DNA from: an uncultured Caulobacterales bacterium
GTDB lineage: Bacteria; Pseudomonadota; Alphaproteobacteria; Caulobacterales; Maricaulaceae
Direction of reading: 5' to 3'
Assembly: GCA_937929915.1 (NCBI GenBank)
Contig: CALFUN010000030.1
Coordinates: 1-40,719, forward strand
Length of the DNA: 40,719 nt
The position numbers and the translations under genes were made by a program. The notes under the pieces were generated by a model. The model was not told the origin of the DNA. It saw nothing but the letters and a program-made list of their open reading frames with translations, and ran no database searches. Shown piece after piece: positions 8,607 through 17,732 of the stretch; position 1 is the stretch's first letter, and each line of letters opens with the position of its first letter.

Positions 8607-8629
8607 CACCTTAGTGGTGCTTTTTTTTT
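8607..8629 (+). terminator. Weak hairpin plus T-run after tilS
   Basis: CACC (8607-8610) can pair with GGTG (8616-8619) across a five-base loop, followed by C and nine T. The stem is only four base pairs, so termination would be partial at best. It separates tilS from ftsH. Confidence 0.35.
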
Positions 8630-8715
8630 AACTCCAACTCCTTATATTATACAGTGATACGATAAGTAGGCTGCATCGCCAGCACAATAGTCAGCTCAAA
8701 AGTCAGGCCAATAAA

Positions 8716-10626
8716 ATGCAAAACACAAATTTCCAAAAATTTATTGTTTGGGCGATGATTGCCACAGTCTTCCTTGTGGCAATAACGGCTGTTCAATCTG
8801 GCAATATGGCCGTGCAAAAGACAGATGAAATTGTCTATTCTGATTATGTGCAAAAGGTGGAAGCCGGCGAGGTTAAGACGGCCAAAATAGACCGCGCTGC
8901 GGGCACGATCACTGGCAAGCTATCCGACGATAATGACTATCTGGTCAATGTCGATCAATATCAAGATAACCTGGTCAATATTTTTGACGGCAAATCAACG
9001 ATTGTCGATGTCGAGAAAGTCAAGAAACAAAGCCTATTAGTCAATATGCTCGTCAGCTTGCTGCCGCTTCTGATTATCGCAGCTTTATTTGTGCTGTTCT
9101 TCCGCAATATGCAAAGCGGCGGGCGTGGCGGTGCGATGAATTTTGGTAAGTCAAAAGCCAAATTACTTACAGAAAACACCAAGCGTGTTACATTTGACGA
9201 TGTCGCTGGCGTGGAAAGTGCCAAAGAAGATCTAAAAGAAGTCGTTGAATTTCTCCAAGACTCATCACGCTTTACACGTCTGGGTGCGCGTATTCCGACG
9301 GGCGCGTTGCTTGTTGGCCCTCCTGGGACGGGTAAGACTTTGCTGGCGCGCGCGGTTGCGGGCGAGGCAGGTGTGCCTTTCTTTACCATTTCAGGCTCAG
9401 ATTTTGTGGAAATGTTTGTTGGCGTTGGCGCGTCCCGTGTGCGCGAGATGTTTGCCGATGCGCGTAAGCAAGCGCCTTGTATTATCTTCATCGATGAGAT
9501 TGACGCGGTGGGCCGTCACCGCGGTGTTGGCACATCAGGCGGCCATGAAGAGCGCGAGCAGACGCTTAACCAGCTGTTGGTTGAGATGGACGGCTTTGAT
9601 GGCCAAGAGGGCATTATAATTATCGCGGCGACGAACCGCCCTGACGTTTTGGACAAAGCTCTGCTACGCCCGGGACGTTTTGATCGCCAAATTGAAGTGC
9701 CTTATCCGGATATTGCTGGCCGCGAGAAAATCCTTGAAGTCCACATGAAAGGCAAACCTATTGCCGCCGATCTTGATGTGAAATATATCGCGCGCGGCAC
9801 GCCCGGCTTTTCTGGCGCAGATTTAATGAACCTTGTTAATGAGGCGGCGCTTCTCTCTGCGCGCCGTAACAAGCTCAAAATCACAATGCGCGAATTTGAA
9901 GATGCGCGAGATAAAGTTATGATGGGGGCCGAGCGCCGTACTCTGGCTATGACCGATGAAGAAAAGGAAATGACAGCCTATCATGAGGCAGGCCACGCCA
10001 TTGTCGGTCTGAATATGAAAGGCAGTCTGCCGATCCATAAAGCGACTATCATTCCGCGCGGACGGGCGCTGGGCATGGTGCAATATATGCCAGAGCGTGA
10101 CCAGATCAGTCAATCGCGCGAGGAAATGATTGCGCGTATGGCCATGGCGATGGGCGGACGCGCCGCAGAAGAGCTGCATTTTGGCTATGACAAAGTCACA
10201 TCAGGGGCCAGCTCTGATATTGAACAAGTCACCCGCATTGCCACGGCGATGGTCACAGAATGGGGTCTGTCCGATGCCATTGGCCCGATTGCTTATAAGG
10301 ATACGGATCAACAAAGCTTCCACCCCGGTATTGGCCGCGGCTCTGCGATTTCTCCAGAAACGGCCAAGCTGATTGAGAGCGAAATTAAGCGCTTTGTCTC
10401 TGAGGCCCACGAAACGGCGCTCAGCGTTTTGAAAAAGAAAAAGAAAGATTGGGTGGCGCTGGCCGAGGCTCTGCTGGAATATGAAACGCTATCAGGCGAT
10501 GAAATTAAAGTCTTGCTCTCGGACGGGATTAAACCTAAGCGCCCCGACGGCAATGCGCGGCCAAAAGTCTCTGCGGTGCCGACGACGAAAAAGCCCAAAG
10601 GGCTTGGCGGGGCGACCGAGGCTTAG
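8716..10626 (+). CDS. ftsH: ATP-dependent zinc metalloprotease FtsH
   Basis: 636 residues. Two membrane helices flank a periplasmic domain (about 10-28 and 110-130). The AAA+ module has Walker A GPPGTGKT at 201-208, Walker B IIFIDEID at 256-263 and the second region of homology ending [13 protein letters not shown]. The zinc protease motif HEAGH is at 423-427. It degrades membrane proteins and short-lived regulators such as LpxC or sigma-32. The C-terminus is a basic, proline-containing tail. No good ribosome-binding site precedes the ATG at 8716, but the reading frame and N-terminus match the family. The stop overlaps the GTG of the next gene. Confidence 0.97.
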   Translation: MQNTNFQKFIVWAMIATVFLVAITAVQSGNMAVQKTDEIVYSDYVQKVEAGEVKTAKIDRAAGTITGKLSDDNDYLVNVDQYQDNLVNIFDGKSTIVDVEKVKKQSLLVNMLVSLLPLLIIAALFVLFFRNMQSGGRGGAMNFGKSKAKLLTENTKRVTFDDVAGVESAKEDLKEVVEFLQDSSRFTRLGARIPTGALLVGPPGTGKTLLARAVAGEAGVPFFTISGSDFVEMFVGVGASRVREMFADARKQAPCIIFIDEIDAVGRHRGVGTSGGHEEREQTLNQLLVEMDGFDGQEGIIIIAATNRPDVLDKALLRPGRFDRQIEVPYPDIAGREKILEVHMKGKPIAADLDVKYIARGTPGFSGADLMNLVNEAALLSARRNKLKITMREFEDARDKVMMGAERRTLAMTDEEKEMTAYHEAGHAIVGLNMKGSLPIHKATIIPRGRALGMVQYMPERDQISQSREEMIARMAMAMGGRAAEELHFGYDKVTSGASSDIEQVTRIATAMVTEWGLSDAIGPIAYKDTDQQSFHPGIGRGSAISPETAKLIESEIKRFVSEAHETALSVLKKKKKDWVALAEALLEYETLSGDEIKVLLSDGIKPKRPDGNARPKVSAVPTTKKPKGLGGATEA

Positions 10627-11123
10627 TGGGAGATTTACTTAACCCTCATTCGCATTATTCATCTCGACGTGAGAAAATATTAGAAAACTTATTTTCTGGA
10701 GAAGTTTTACGCGAGCTTTGGCGGCGTAAAATTTATGAGGTTGATTTACTACATAGTGATATTGATGCGTCTGGTTATGACCTTGTGTTAGAACTCCCAA
10801 ATGGAGTGCGTCATGTCCAACTCAAAGCCAGTACTAAGCGCAAGCAAATTACGGCAAATGCTAAAATTTCAGACCGTCCTAGCGGATGTATTGTCGTTAT
10901 GATTGTATCTGAAGAGAATTTAGATTTTGAAGAGTTTTTATGGTTTGGAAATAGATTAAACCAACCTTGTCTTGATATACGGGATTTCCCAAAGGCCCGC
11001 CATAATAAAGGCGATGCAGAGGGAGTGAAAGCTAAGAGACAAGATACCTATAAAGTATCTATAGGTAAATTTGAACGCGTTAAAAACTTTCATATACTTG
11101 TCGATAAGCTTATTTTGACATGA
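10626..11123 (+). CDS. Hypothetical protein with a possible PD-(D/E)XK nuclease-like core
   Basis: 165 residues. The segment HSDIDASGYDLVLE ... VRHVQLKAS (about 43-69) reads like a PD-(D/E)XK core in which D52 and the Q65-x-K67 pair take the catalytic places. KPSGC-like wording (DRPSGCIVVMIVSEENL) and FLWFG follow. I recall a widespread proteobacterial family with this pattern but no assigned function; nuclease activity is not shown. It starts at a GTG overlapping the ftsH stop and ends in an ATGA overlap with folP, so it is translated within this operon. It is visibly AT-richer than ftsH and folP, which suggests a later insertion. ftsH-folP are usually directly adjacent. Confidence 0.65.
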   Translation: MGDLLNPHSHYSSRREKILENLFSGEVLRELWRRKIYEVDLLHSDIDASGYDLVLELPNGVRHVQLKASTKRKQITANAKISDRPSGCIVVMIVSEENLDFEEFLWFGNRLNQPCLDIRDFPKARHNKGDAEGVKAKRQDTYKVSIGKFERVKNFHILVDKLILT

Positions 11124-11938
11124 CATTTAAGCGGCCAAAAATCATGGGTATACTCAATGTCACCCCTGATAGTTTCTCCGATGGCGGGCGTTACGCGGAT
11201 GTCGAATTGGCCGTGAAACAGGCTTTGCGCCTGATGGAGCAGGGCGCAGATATTATTGATATTGGCGGAGAAAGCACACGCCCTGGCGCGCAAGAGATTG
11301 ATGTGGCCGAGGAGGTTCGCCGCACCGTCCCTGTCATTATGGCGCTGCGCGAAGCCACGCGTGAACATGAGGCTGGCCCTGTCATTTCCATTGATACGCG
11401 CAAGCCTGATGTCGCCGAAGCGGCCATACTTGCAGGGGCTGATATTTGGAATGATGTCACGGCGCTAAGTTTTGATGAGCGCTCGGAAAGCGTTGCGGCG
11501 GATCTGGGGTGTCCTGTAATACTCATGCACATGCAAGGCAGTCCCGAAACGATGCAAGAGAACCCGCATTACGGACATGCTGTGGCCGAGGTCAATGACT
11601 ACCTTGCCAAGCGCATTGACGCGCTTGATTTTGCAGGTATTGAACGCAGTAACATCACCATTGATGTTGGGATTGGCTTTGGAAAAACCCAAGAAGATAA
11701 TCTGGCGCTGCTCGCAAATTTAACTACGTTTAAAAGCCTTGGGTGTCCCGTGCTTATGGGTGCATCGCGCAAGAGCTTTATTGGCCGTATTGACGGGAAC
11801 AGCGCCGATGATCGCCTCGGCGGCTCTATTGCGGCTGCGCTCTGGAGCGCTCAAGCTGGCGCAGATATTTTAAGGGTGCATGATGTGAGCGAAACGGTGC
11901 AAGCTCTACGGGTTTGGGGGGCTATGGCGGATGGGTAA
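11120..11938 (+). CDS. folP: Dihydropteroate synthase
   Basis: 272 residues, usual length. The enzyme joins p-aminobenzoate to the pterin pyrophosphate in folate synthesis. Family motifs are present: MGILNVTPDSFSDGG at 9-23, DIIDIGGESTRPGA at about 44-57 and GASRKSFIGRI near residue 215. The TIM-barrel pterin-site Asp/Asn residues lie in TIDVGIGFGKTQEDN. The start ATG overlaps the preceding stop (ATGA). In many proteobacteria glmM follows; here it is absent and a TM2-type gene overlaps the end of folP. Confidence 0.95.
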   Translation: MTFKRPKIMGILNVTPDSFSDGGRYADVELAVKQALRLMEQGADIIDIGGESTRPGAQEIDVAEEVRRTVPVIMALREATREHEAGPVISIDTRKPDVAEAAILAGADIWNDVTALSFDERSESVAADLGCPVILMHMQGSPETMQENPHYGHAVAEVNDYLAKRIDALDFAGIERSNITIDVGIGFGKTQEDNLALLANLTTFKSLGCPVLMGASRKSFIGRIDGNSADDRLGGSIAAALWSAQAGADILRVHDVSETVQALRVWGAMADG

Positions 11939-12293
11939 GTTTATCGAGCCAGTTAATTTGGAAGGTTTGAGCGAAGAAGGGCGATTAATGCTCAAAAAAA
12001 ATACCTATAAAGAATATAAGAAATCAACCTCACTTGCTTTTCTTTTACTACTTGCGGGGGGATTAGTCGCTGCTCATAGATTCTATCTTGGTGACGTAAA
12101 GTTTGCGTGGGGAATAATCGCTATAATTACCTTTATTTTGATAATATCTATTTTGATGGAGATATTTCTTATTTTTCAATTTTCGATTTTTATACTTTTC
12201 GTCATTGAGCTATTTCTCTTAAGTTCTCGCGTGACAGCAGCAAATACTTATCTGGAGAAACAATTAAACGAACAAATCTTTCCACTCGGATAA
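11931..12293 (+). CDS. TM2-domain membrane protein
   Basis: 120 residues. A short charged N-terminus (to about 32) precedes the TM2 pattern AFLLLLAGGLVAAHRFYLGDVKFAWGII at about 36-63, containing the conserved G-x-x-x-A-H-R-F-Y-L-G turn between two helices. A further long hydrophobic stretch runs to about residue 102. The function of bacterial TM2 proteins is unknown. The gene begins eight bases inside folP in another frame. It is AT-rich and uses more A/T-ending codons than its neighbours, as does the gene before folP. Confidence 0.7.
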   Translation: MGKFIEPVNLEGLSEEGRLMLKKNTYKEYKKSTSLAFLLLLAGGLVAAHRFYLGDVKFAWGIIAIITFILIISILMEIFLIFQFSIFILFVIELFLLSSRVTAANTYLEKQLNEQIFPLG

Positions 12294-12381
12294 ATCAGAG
12301 GCAATAGGAAAATATAAACGCCAATGGAAAATCAACTGAATTGAACAATAAAATCCTGACTGACGAGAGATTGATTGTGGG

Positions 12382-12433
12382 TCGGGTGAGTATATATAGG
12401 TCTCACATAGATCACCCGAATAAATCAGGTGAT
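12382..12433 (+). promoter_or_regulatory. Possible RNA switch in the thiD leader (mutually exclusive hairpins)
   Basis: Four complementary segments are present. TCGGGTGA (12382-12389) pairs over 8 bp with TCACCCGA (12412-12419). GTGAG (12386-12390) can instead pair with CTCAC (12402-12406). The freed ATCACC (12411-12416) can then pair with GGTGAT (12428-12433), which covers the putative ribosome-binding site. This is the logic of a translational attenuator. The standard TPP aptamer motifs (CUGAGA and GAUC...GCG) are missing, so the ligand, if any, is unknown. Confidence 0.35.
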
Positions 12434-12440
12434 GACAGGA

Positions 12441-13325
12441 ATGAATGATATGAGCACTCCATCAACACCCCGCGTTCTTATCATCGCAGGGTCTGACTCT
12501 TCTGGCGGGGCGGGGGTGCAGGCGGACATAAAAACCTGCGCGGCCTTTGGGGTTTATGCCATGAGCGCAGTTACGGCAGTCACAGCCCAAAACACAGTTG
12601 GCGTGCAGCGCGCCGAGATTATGCCGCCCGATCTTGTCCGCGCGCAAATTCGTAGCTGCCTGTCGGATATAGGCGCAGATGTGATTAAAATCGGTATGTT
12701 AGGAAATGTCGACATTATTGATGTGGTTGCCGAGGAAGTTGAGGAGGCAGATGCCTTTATCGTGCTTGATCCCGTTATGATCGCGACCTCTGGCGATAGC
12801 TTGCTACAAGATGCTGCGCTTGAGCGGTTTAAATCGCACTTGCTCCCGCTGGCTGATTTGGTCACGCCTAATGTTCCCGAAGCCGAGCAACTGACGGGGA
12901 TAAAAATAAATGATATTGATGATTTAACCAAGGCGGGGGATGCTTTGCTTGGGATGAATGTTTATGCTGCGCTGATGAAAGGCGGGCATATGCAAGGCAA
13001 GTCCGTTTTTGATGTGCTTGTGTCTGAAGAAGGGGCTAATATTATGTCTGGCCCGCGTATTCATACGCGCCACACTCACGGGACAGGCTGTACATTGGCA
13101 AGTGCGATTGCGGCCAATATGGCGCTAGGTGCGCCGCTCGAAGCTGCAGTTATGAGCGCGCGCGAATTTGTCTTTGAAGCCATACGTACAGCGCCGAAAT
13201 TAGGCGCAGGTCACGGCCCGCTTAATCATGGCCTCGTCATAGACCTGCCAGATAAGGGGAAAGACGACGATACACCCCCGAGCGGGAATAATCCTTTCGC
13301 GGCGCTCAAGGCTTTAAAGCCCTAA
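12441..13325 (+). CDS. thiD: Hydroxymethylpyrimidine/phosphomethylpyrimidine kinase ThiD
   Basis: About 294 residues. The enzyme phosphorylates HMP and then HMP-phosphate for thiamine synthesis and salvage. Ribokinase-fold motifs are GSDSSGGAGVQADIKT near the N-terminus, LDPVMIATSGDSLL in the middle and HTRHTHGTGCTLASAIA with the catalytic cysteine near the C-terminus. ATG 12441 and ATG 12450 are both possible starts; AGGTGATG at 12427-12434 suits the first and AGGA at 12437-12440 the second. A GTG at 12429 is less likely. The gene ends with a four-base convergent overlap with the DMT transporter gene. Confidence 0.93.
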   Translation: MNDMSTPSTPRVLIIAGSDSSGGAGVQADIKTCAAFGVYAMSAVTAVTAQNTVGVQRAEIMPPDLVRAQIRSCLSDIGADVIKIGMLGNVDIIDVVAEEVEEADAFIVLDPVMIATSGDSLLQDAALERFKSHLLPLADLVTPNVPEAEQLTGIKINDIDDLTKAGDALLGMNVYAALMKGGHMQGKSVFDVLVSEEGANIMSGPRIHTRHTHGTGCTLASAIAANMALGAPLEAAVMSAREFVFEAIRTAPKLGAGHGPLNHGLVIDLPDKGKDDDTPPSGNNPFAALKALKP

Positions 13326-14245
13326 ATAGTTTTAGCAAATTTGCCTTCTGTAAGTCTTTTATCGCCTTGCTGCGCGATAATCAGGCCGATGACGATAATG
13401 GCAAAGGCAATGACCATGCGCCATTTAAAAGGCTCGTTAAGGAAGGTAATGCCTAAAACTATCGAGACGGGCGGGACGAAATAATTAATCTTAGCCAGCA
13501 AGCTCGGGCCTTTTAACTCGATCACACGCAAATAGATGATATTCGTCAAAGCTGTACTCAAAAGCGCCAATATGACAACTGCGCCAATGGCGATGGGGGC
13601 AGGCGTGGTGTTGGGCAGCCCTGTTGTTAGTGCTACGATAATGGCTATCGGTGTCACGCCAATTAGCATCATCGCTCCGCCAATAATTGGCGAGGTTGGC
13701 GGGGCACGTTTTGCCGCCACAGTGGTCATTGCATAAGAGGCTGCCGCGCCTAAGATCATTAATTGCGCTTTCCAATCCGCGATTAAAGATAAGCTGAAAT
13801 CATCAGGCAGGAATAAAATGATAATCCCGATAAATCCAATACCAAAACCGATGAATTTAGGCCAAGTCAGCCGTTCATCTGTGAAGAAATGTGCCAGCAA
13901 GATTATCAATAATGGCATTGCGCCGACGATGATCGCCGTTAATCCGCTATCTATCGTTAACTGCCCTTTGGCGGCTAATCCGAAGGGTAACAACATGCCC
14001 GTAAAGCCAAGCCCCGTATAGTAGAGCCAGCGAATATCAGTGAGTGCAGGGAAGCGCTCTCCGATAAATTTGACATAAAGCGCAAGAGCCATAGACCCGA
14101 TAATAAGACGGTAAGTTACAAGCCAAATTGGCGAAATATGCGGCACGGCCACGCCAACTAAGGTAAAGGCACTCGCCCATATCACAACCAGCAGCGCGCA
14201 GTAGATATAGATGCGTATTTGGCTGACAGGTTCGCTCACGTGCAT
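13322..14245 (-). CDS. EamA/DMT-family transporter
   Basis: About 307 residues from the ATG at 14245-14243, where GGGGA lies close upstream. The frame extends to 14329, but the extra 28 residues are polar and unlike the family. Ten hydrophobic segments form two EamA repeats. The first contains VVIWASAFTLVGVAV and GLGFTGMLLPFGLAAKG; the second contains LGAAASYAMTTVAAKRAP and LTNIIYLRVIELKGPSLLAKINYFVPPVS. Members export or import amino acids and other small metabolites; the substrate cannot be read from sequence. It is convergent with thiD. Confidence 0.88.
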   Translation of the reverse strand: MHVSEPVSQIRIYIYCALLVVIWASAFTLVGVAVPHISPIWLVTYRLIIGSMALALYVKFIGERFPALTDIRWLYYTGLGFTGMLLPFGLAAKGQLTIDSGLTAIIVGAMPLLIILLAHFFTDERLTWPKFIGFGIGFIGIIILFLPDDFSLSLIADWKAQLMILGAAASYAMTTVAAKRAPPTSPIIGGAMMLIGVTPIAIIVALTTGLPNTTPAPIAIGAVVILALLSTALTNIIYLRVIELKGPSLLAKINYFVPPVSIVLGITFLNEPFKWRMVIAFAIIVIGLIIAQQGDKRLTEGKFAKTI

Positions 14246-14420
14246 GTTCCCCGCGCGCGGTGTTGCCAGTTGTGATTCTGTGAAAGCCTTAACATGGCAT
14301 GCCATGGCAAGGCGCCCGAGCTGGGTCAAGTCTCATTCTATAATAACAAGCTCACGAAAACTGTTATTTGCAAAATAGCGATTTAATCGGCACAAGCCTT
14401 TTAAAAGAGAAGGACAAAAA

Positions 14421-15005
14421 ATGGTGAAATTTCTAACGGCATTTATGTTAATAAGCGCGGCCTTTGTTGCGGGCTGCAATATATCTCCGGCTTCGGCGCA
14501 AGGGGATGCAGATGTGCAGACTCCAACTGTGGTTGAAAAAATGACAGCGGCCAGCCTAACAGAGCTTATCAAGAAATTTGACAAGGCGGCGCAAGCTCAA
14601 GGCAATGCTGTCCAATTTACTTTGCAAGAGCGTGACTTGATTTTTGTTTATGATGAAAATGCAGACCGTATGCGGGTGATTACACCGATTGCCAATGCTG
14701 CGCTTGCTGATGACGCTTTGATGCAGCGTATGCTGCAAGCCAATTATGACGCGGTGTTAGATGCGCGTTATGCTGTGGCGAATGATCTGATATGGGCTGT
14801 CTATATCCATAAACTTAGCACAGTGACGCAAGATGATTTTCTATCTGGTGTTGCGCAGGCCGTCACTGCGGCGGAAACATTCGGGACAAGCTTCACCTCT
14901 GGCGCTATGGTTTTTGGCGGTGGTGATAGCAGCGCTATTCATACAGATTTGCTAGAGCAACTTGAAAAAGCCGCCGAGGAGGACAGTAAAGGGACTGGGA
15001 TTTGA
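14421..15005 (+). CDS. YbjN-like lipoprotein
   Basis: 194 residues. The signal sequence ends in a lipobox-like VAGC (residues 16-19), although cutting at ASA-Q a few residues later is also possible. The domain at about 45-165 contains DRMRVITPIA, a helix region AVLDARYAVANDLIWAVYIH and an end TSFTSGAMVFGGG. The same pattern recurs in the gene at 30687-31160, so the two are paralogues. The fold resembles YbjN/type III chaperone-like (CesT) proteins, recalled and not searched. The C-terminal tail is acidic. Function unknown; this copy is exported, while the other has no signal peptide. Confidence 0.65.
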   Translation: MVKFLTAFMLISAAFVAGCNISPASAQGDADVQTPTVVEKMTAASLTELIKKFDKAAQAQGNAVQFTLQERDLIFVYDENADRMRVITPIANAALADDALMQRMLQANYDAVLDARYAVANDLIWAVYIHKLSTVTQDDFLSGVAQAVTAAETFGTSFTSGAMVFGGGDSSAIHTDLLEQLEKAAEEDSKGTGI

Positions 15006-15097
15006 AGGGAGAGTTAAAAATATTGAAATAAGTCTAATGTTGTAGGCTTTATTATACCGATGGTTTTGTGATTAGAGGAGTTGTTCTAATATTAAGG

Positions 15098-15120
15098 ACG
15101 GCCCAAATTTTCAGGGCCGT
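15098..15120. other. Perfect 7-bp hairpin between convergent genes
   Basis: ACGGCCC (15098-15104) and GGGCCGT (15114-15120) form a perfect stem with a nine-base loop. It lies between the YbjN-like lipoprotein gene (plus) and the small secreted-protein gene (minus). Neither side has a T-run, so it is not a standard intrinsic terminator. It may protect 3' ends. Confidence 0.5.
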
Positions 15121-15193
15121 GCAATCTTAAGATGAGTTAAAATAATATTCCCTAACTGTTGAGTAAGGTGTTGTTTAGGAAATGCATTTTGAG

Positions 15194-15454
15194 TTAAATG
15201 AACTCGTCTTGTTTTTCACGTGTGGTTATTGAAGCGCTATCTGGGCAGATTTGTTCGTGTTTATCATCAGCACCACATTCTTCATCTATACCTCTGCAAT
15301 GTCCTGGGAAGAAATCACATAGACTAAAAAAAGCAGTGTCGGTCGAATCTGGTAAAACGCTTGGGTCGGTTGTCGCCGATGCGCTGGTCGCAAAGGAAAC
15401 GGATGTCAGTAGGCTTAAAGCTACGATTGCTGATGTTAGTTTTTTCTTATTCAT
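15194..15454 (-). CDS. Small secreted protein with four cysteines
   Basis: 86 residues. A clear signal peptide (MNKKKLTSAIVALSLLTSVSFATSA) is probably cut after ASA at about residue 27. The mature part of about 59 residues is acidic and carries four cysteines at 46, 53, 60 and 70, spaced to allow two disulfides (SLCDFFPGHCRGIDEECG). The ribosome-binding site GGAGAG lies six bases before the ATG on the minus strand. No family was recognised. The fairly high AT content of the flanks and the isolation of the gene give no functional hint. Confidence 0.6.
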   Translation of the reverse strand: MNKKKLTSAIVALSLLTSVSFATSASATTDPSVLPDSTDTAFFSLCDFFPGHCRGIDEECGADDKHEQICPDSASITTREKQDEFI

Positions 15455-15694
15455 AAATTCTCTCCATTTTTATGTTAATATATTTAGCATAGCTTTACGC
15501 AACCATAAGTCAATAAATTAATGATTAAATTAATAATTAAATGTAACCTTGAGTAAAATCAATAGGTTGCTTGGTAATTCAAGGTGGTTTCATCGGGACA
15601 AAATGCCCTAAGTGATTGACCTATAATTATCCTATCGGAACGCTTATGGTGCAGGCAAGGATGCGTGTGAATTCTTGTACGAAAGACGGCAAAT

Positions 15695-16285
15695 ATGCGA
15701 AAATATATAGGCCTGTTTATTATCGGAGCTTTTACTATGGCCATAGCTGGTTTCGCTCAAACCCAAGCGCAGGATTGTAATATGCAAATCACTTTCGATA
15801 ATCCCGAGGTGAACAAAAAATGGCGCATCGTCAATGACGGGGTTATGGGCGGGTTATCCTCTGGCGGGCCACGTTTTGAAAATGACCGCATGATATTCGA
15901 AGGCGTCATTAATACAAATGGCGGCGGGTTTTCCTCTGTGAGGCTGGATGTTCAGCAGGGCCTTTTGCGCCAGGCCTCTGGCGTGTCATTACGCGTAAAA
16001 TCTGATGGGCGCGCCTATAAGGTCAGCTTTCGGACAAATGCACGCTATCGCGGGCGGCCTGTATCGTTTCAAGCCCAAATTCCAAATACGCCTCGGGGAG
16101 AGTGGGCTGATGTGAATGTGTCATTTGAAGACTTGCGGGCTTCTTTATTTGGACGGCCTATTTCGGGCGCGGTTTTTGAGGCCTCTGAAATATGGGAGCT
16201 TGGTATTATTCTCGCCGATGGTCAGGATGGCCCGTTCAGGCTTGAGGTTGATACTCTATCTGATTGCCGTGTGACTAAGCCTTAA
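15695..16285 (+). CDS. CIA30-family protein (NDUFAF1-like domain)
   Basis: 196 residues with a signal peptide (cut near QTQA-QD, about residue 26). The domain carries the family signature [16 protein letters not shown] at about 43-58 and GGFSSVRLD, with a jelly-roll-like end [20 protein letters not shown]. Two cysteines (28 and about 191) could bond. In mitochondria the CIA30 domain helps assemble complex I; the bacterial exported versions have no established role. The 3' end overlaps purA by 11 bases tail to tail. The start ATG at 15695 lacks a strong ribosome-binding site. Confidence 0.82.
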   Translation: MRKYIGLFIIGAFTMAIAGFAQTQAQDCNMQITFDNPEVNKKWRIVNDGVMGGLSSGGPRFENDRMIFEGVINTNGGGFSSVRLDVQQGLLRQASGVSLRVKSDGRAYKVSFRTNARYRGRPVSFQAQIPNTPRGEWADVNVSFEDLRASLFGRPISGAVFEASEIWELGIILADGQDGPFRLEVDTLSDCRVTKP

Positions 16286-17567
16286 ACGGATCGCGCATCA
16301 AGATAACATCTTCGCGTTCTGGGGAGGTGGATACCATCGATACAGGGCATCCAATAAGCTCCTCGACGCGGCGGACATATTTGACAGCCTCGGCAGGCAG
16401 GTCGGCCCAAGAGCGCGCCCCGCGTGTCGAGCCTTGCCAACCAGACATGCTTTCATAAATCGGCTCGACTGCGGCTTGATTGGCTGCGCCTGCAGGTAAG
16501 CGGCGCAGAATTTTCCCGCCGAGCTTATAGCCCGTGCAAATATTTAATTCTGCCAAGCCATCGAGTACATCAAGCTTGGTCAATGCGATACCTGTAATGC
16601 CGCCCGTAATAATGGCTTGTTTGACCATAACAGCATCAAACCAACCGCAGCGTCTTTGGCGGCCCGTAACTGTACCAAATTCATGACCGCGTTCACCCAG
16701 CCGCTGTCCAATCGCATCGTCTAGCTCTGTTGGGAACGGCCCTTCGCCGACGCGTGTGGTGTAGGCTTTGGTAATACCAAGCACATAATTGAGCAGGCTT
16801 GGTCCCATACCTGTACCCGCAGCCGCTTGACCTGCGATAGTGTTAGAGCTTGTCACAAACGGGTAAGTCCCGTGGTCAATATCGAGCATAGCGCCTTGCG
16901 CGCCTTCAAATAAGATACGCTTATCTGCACGCTGCGCTTCGTCTAGCGCGTGCCAGACAGGGGCCATAAAGGGCAGAATTTTCGGAGCAACGTCTAGGAG
17001 CTTGGCATGCAACTCATCTGCATCCGTTTCGGGCTGCCCAAGACCGCGCCGTAGCGCATTATGGTGATGTAGTAGGTTCTTAACTCGCGCAAGCAAATGG
17101 TCTTCATCGGCCAAATCACACACACGAATAGCGCGGCGCGCGACCTTGTCTTCATAGGCTGGCCCGATACCGCGCTTCGTTGTGCCAATTTTGACGCCGT
17201 CAACGCGGTTTTCGCGGATGCCGTCTAGCTCTGAATGGATGGGCAGAATAAGGGCCGCGGATTCTGAAATAAGAAGGTTGTCAGGATTGACCGATACGCC
17301 TTGCGCTTTAATGCGAGATACTTCGTCAAGAAATGCCCAAGGGTCAAGGACAACGCCGTTACCGATAACGGATAATTTGCCCCCGCGCACAATACCGCTT
17401 GGGAGCAAGGATAATTTATAAACTTCGCCGTTTACAACAAGGGTATGGCCCGCATTATGGCCGCCTTGAAACCGCGCAACTACATCGGCGCGGCTAGAGA
17501 GCCAATCAACGATTTTACCTTTACCTTCATCGCCCCATTGGGAGCCGACAACAACGACATTAGCCAT
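16275..17567 (-). CDS. purA: Adenylosuccinate synthetase PurA
   Basis: 430 residues from the ATG at 17567-17565. This gives the canonical start [18 protein letters not shown], with the GTP/IMP loop QWGDEGKGK at 10-18 including the catalytic D13. AAAGGA lies upstream at a suitable distance; an ATG at 17588 would add seven unneeded residues. Other motifs are [32 protein letters not shown] and [10 protein letters not shown]. It makes adenylosuccinate from IMP and aspartate in AMP synthesis. It is downstream of the PagL-like gene on the same strand, with a strong hairpin between them. Confidence 0.97.
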   Translation of the reverse strand: MANVVVVGSQWGDEGKGKIVDWLSSRADVVARFQGGHNAGHTLVVNGEVYKLSLLPSGIVRGGKLSVIGNGVVLDPWAFLDEVSRIKAQGVSVNPDNLLISESAALILPIHSELDGIRENRVDGVKIGTTKRGIGPAYEDKVARRAIRVCDLADEDHLLARVKNLLHHHNALRRGLGQPETDADELHAKLLDVAPKILPFMAPVWHALDEAQRADKRILFEGAQGAMLDIDHGTYPFVTSSNTIAGQAAAGTGMGPSLLNYVLGITKAYTTRVGEGPFPTELDDAIGQRLGERGHEFGTVTGRQRRCGWFDAVMVKQAIITGGITGIALTKLDVLDGLAELNICTGYKLGGKILRRLPAGAANQAAVEPIYESMSGWQGSTRGARSWADLPAEAVKYVRRVEELIGCPVSMVSTSPEREDVILMRDPFKA

Positions 17568-17593
17568 ATCCAAAGTCCTTTGCGACATAGAAA

Positions 17594-17618
17594 ACGGCGC
17601 AAGCCACGCTTACGCCGT
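17594..17618 (-). terminator. Strong hairpin with short T-run in the purA leader
   Basis: On the minus strand ACGGCG-T-AAGC-GTG-GCTT-G-CGCCGT forms a two-part stem of ten base pairs with a three-base loop. It is followed by a TTTTC run about 25 bases before the purA ATG. It may terminate transcription from the PagL-like gene, or serve as an attenuator or leader element of purA. No known purine riboswitch motif was seen around it. Confidence 0.5.
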
Positions 17619-17732
17619 CTGAATTGTGGCCTAGATAGAATCTTAGGCAGTAGACTTTTTCAGTCTTTAGAGTGTTTCAATCTAAAATGCGAATCGAAAA
17701 ATGGAGTTATCTACAGGGAGTTAAAAAGGAAA

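Noticed and set aside
12294..12428. TPP riboswitch before thiD
   Set aside because: The conserved aptamer motifs are missing; only simple alternative hairpins are seen.
14246..14329. N-terminal extension of the DMT transporter
   Set aside because: The extra 28 residues are polar and unlike the family; the ATG at 14245 gives a normal start at the first helix.
15098..15120. Bidirectional intrinsic terminator
   Set aside because: The stem is perfect but neither strand has a T-run after it, so it is listed only as a hairpin.
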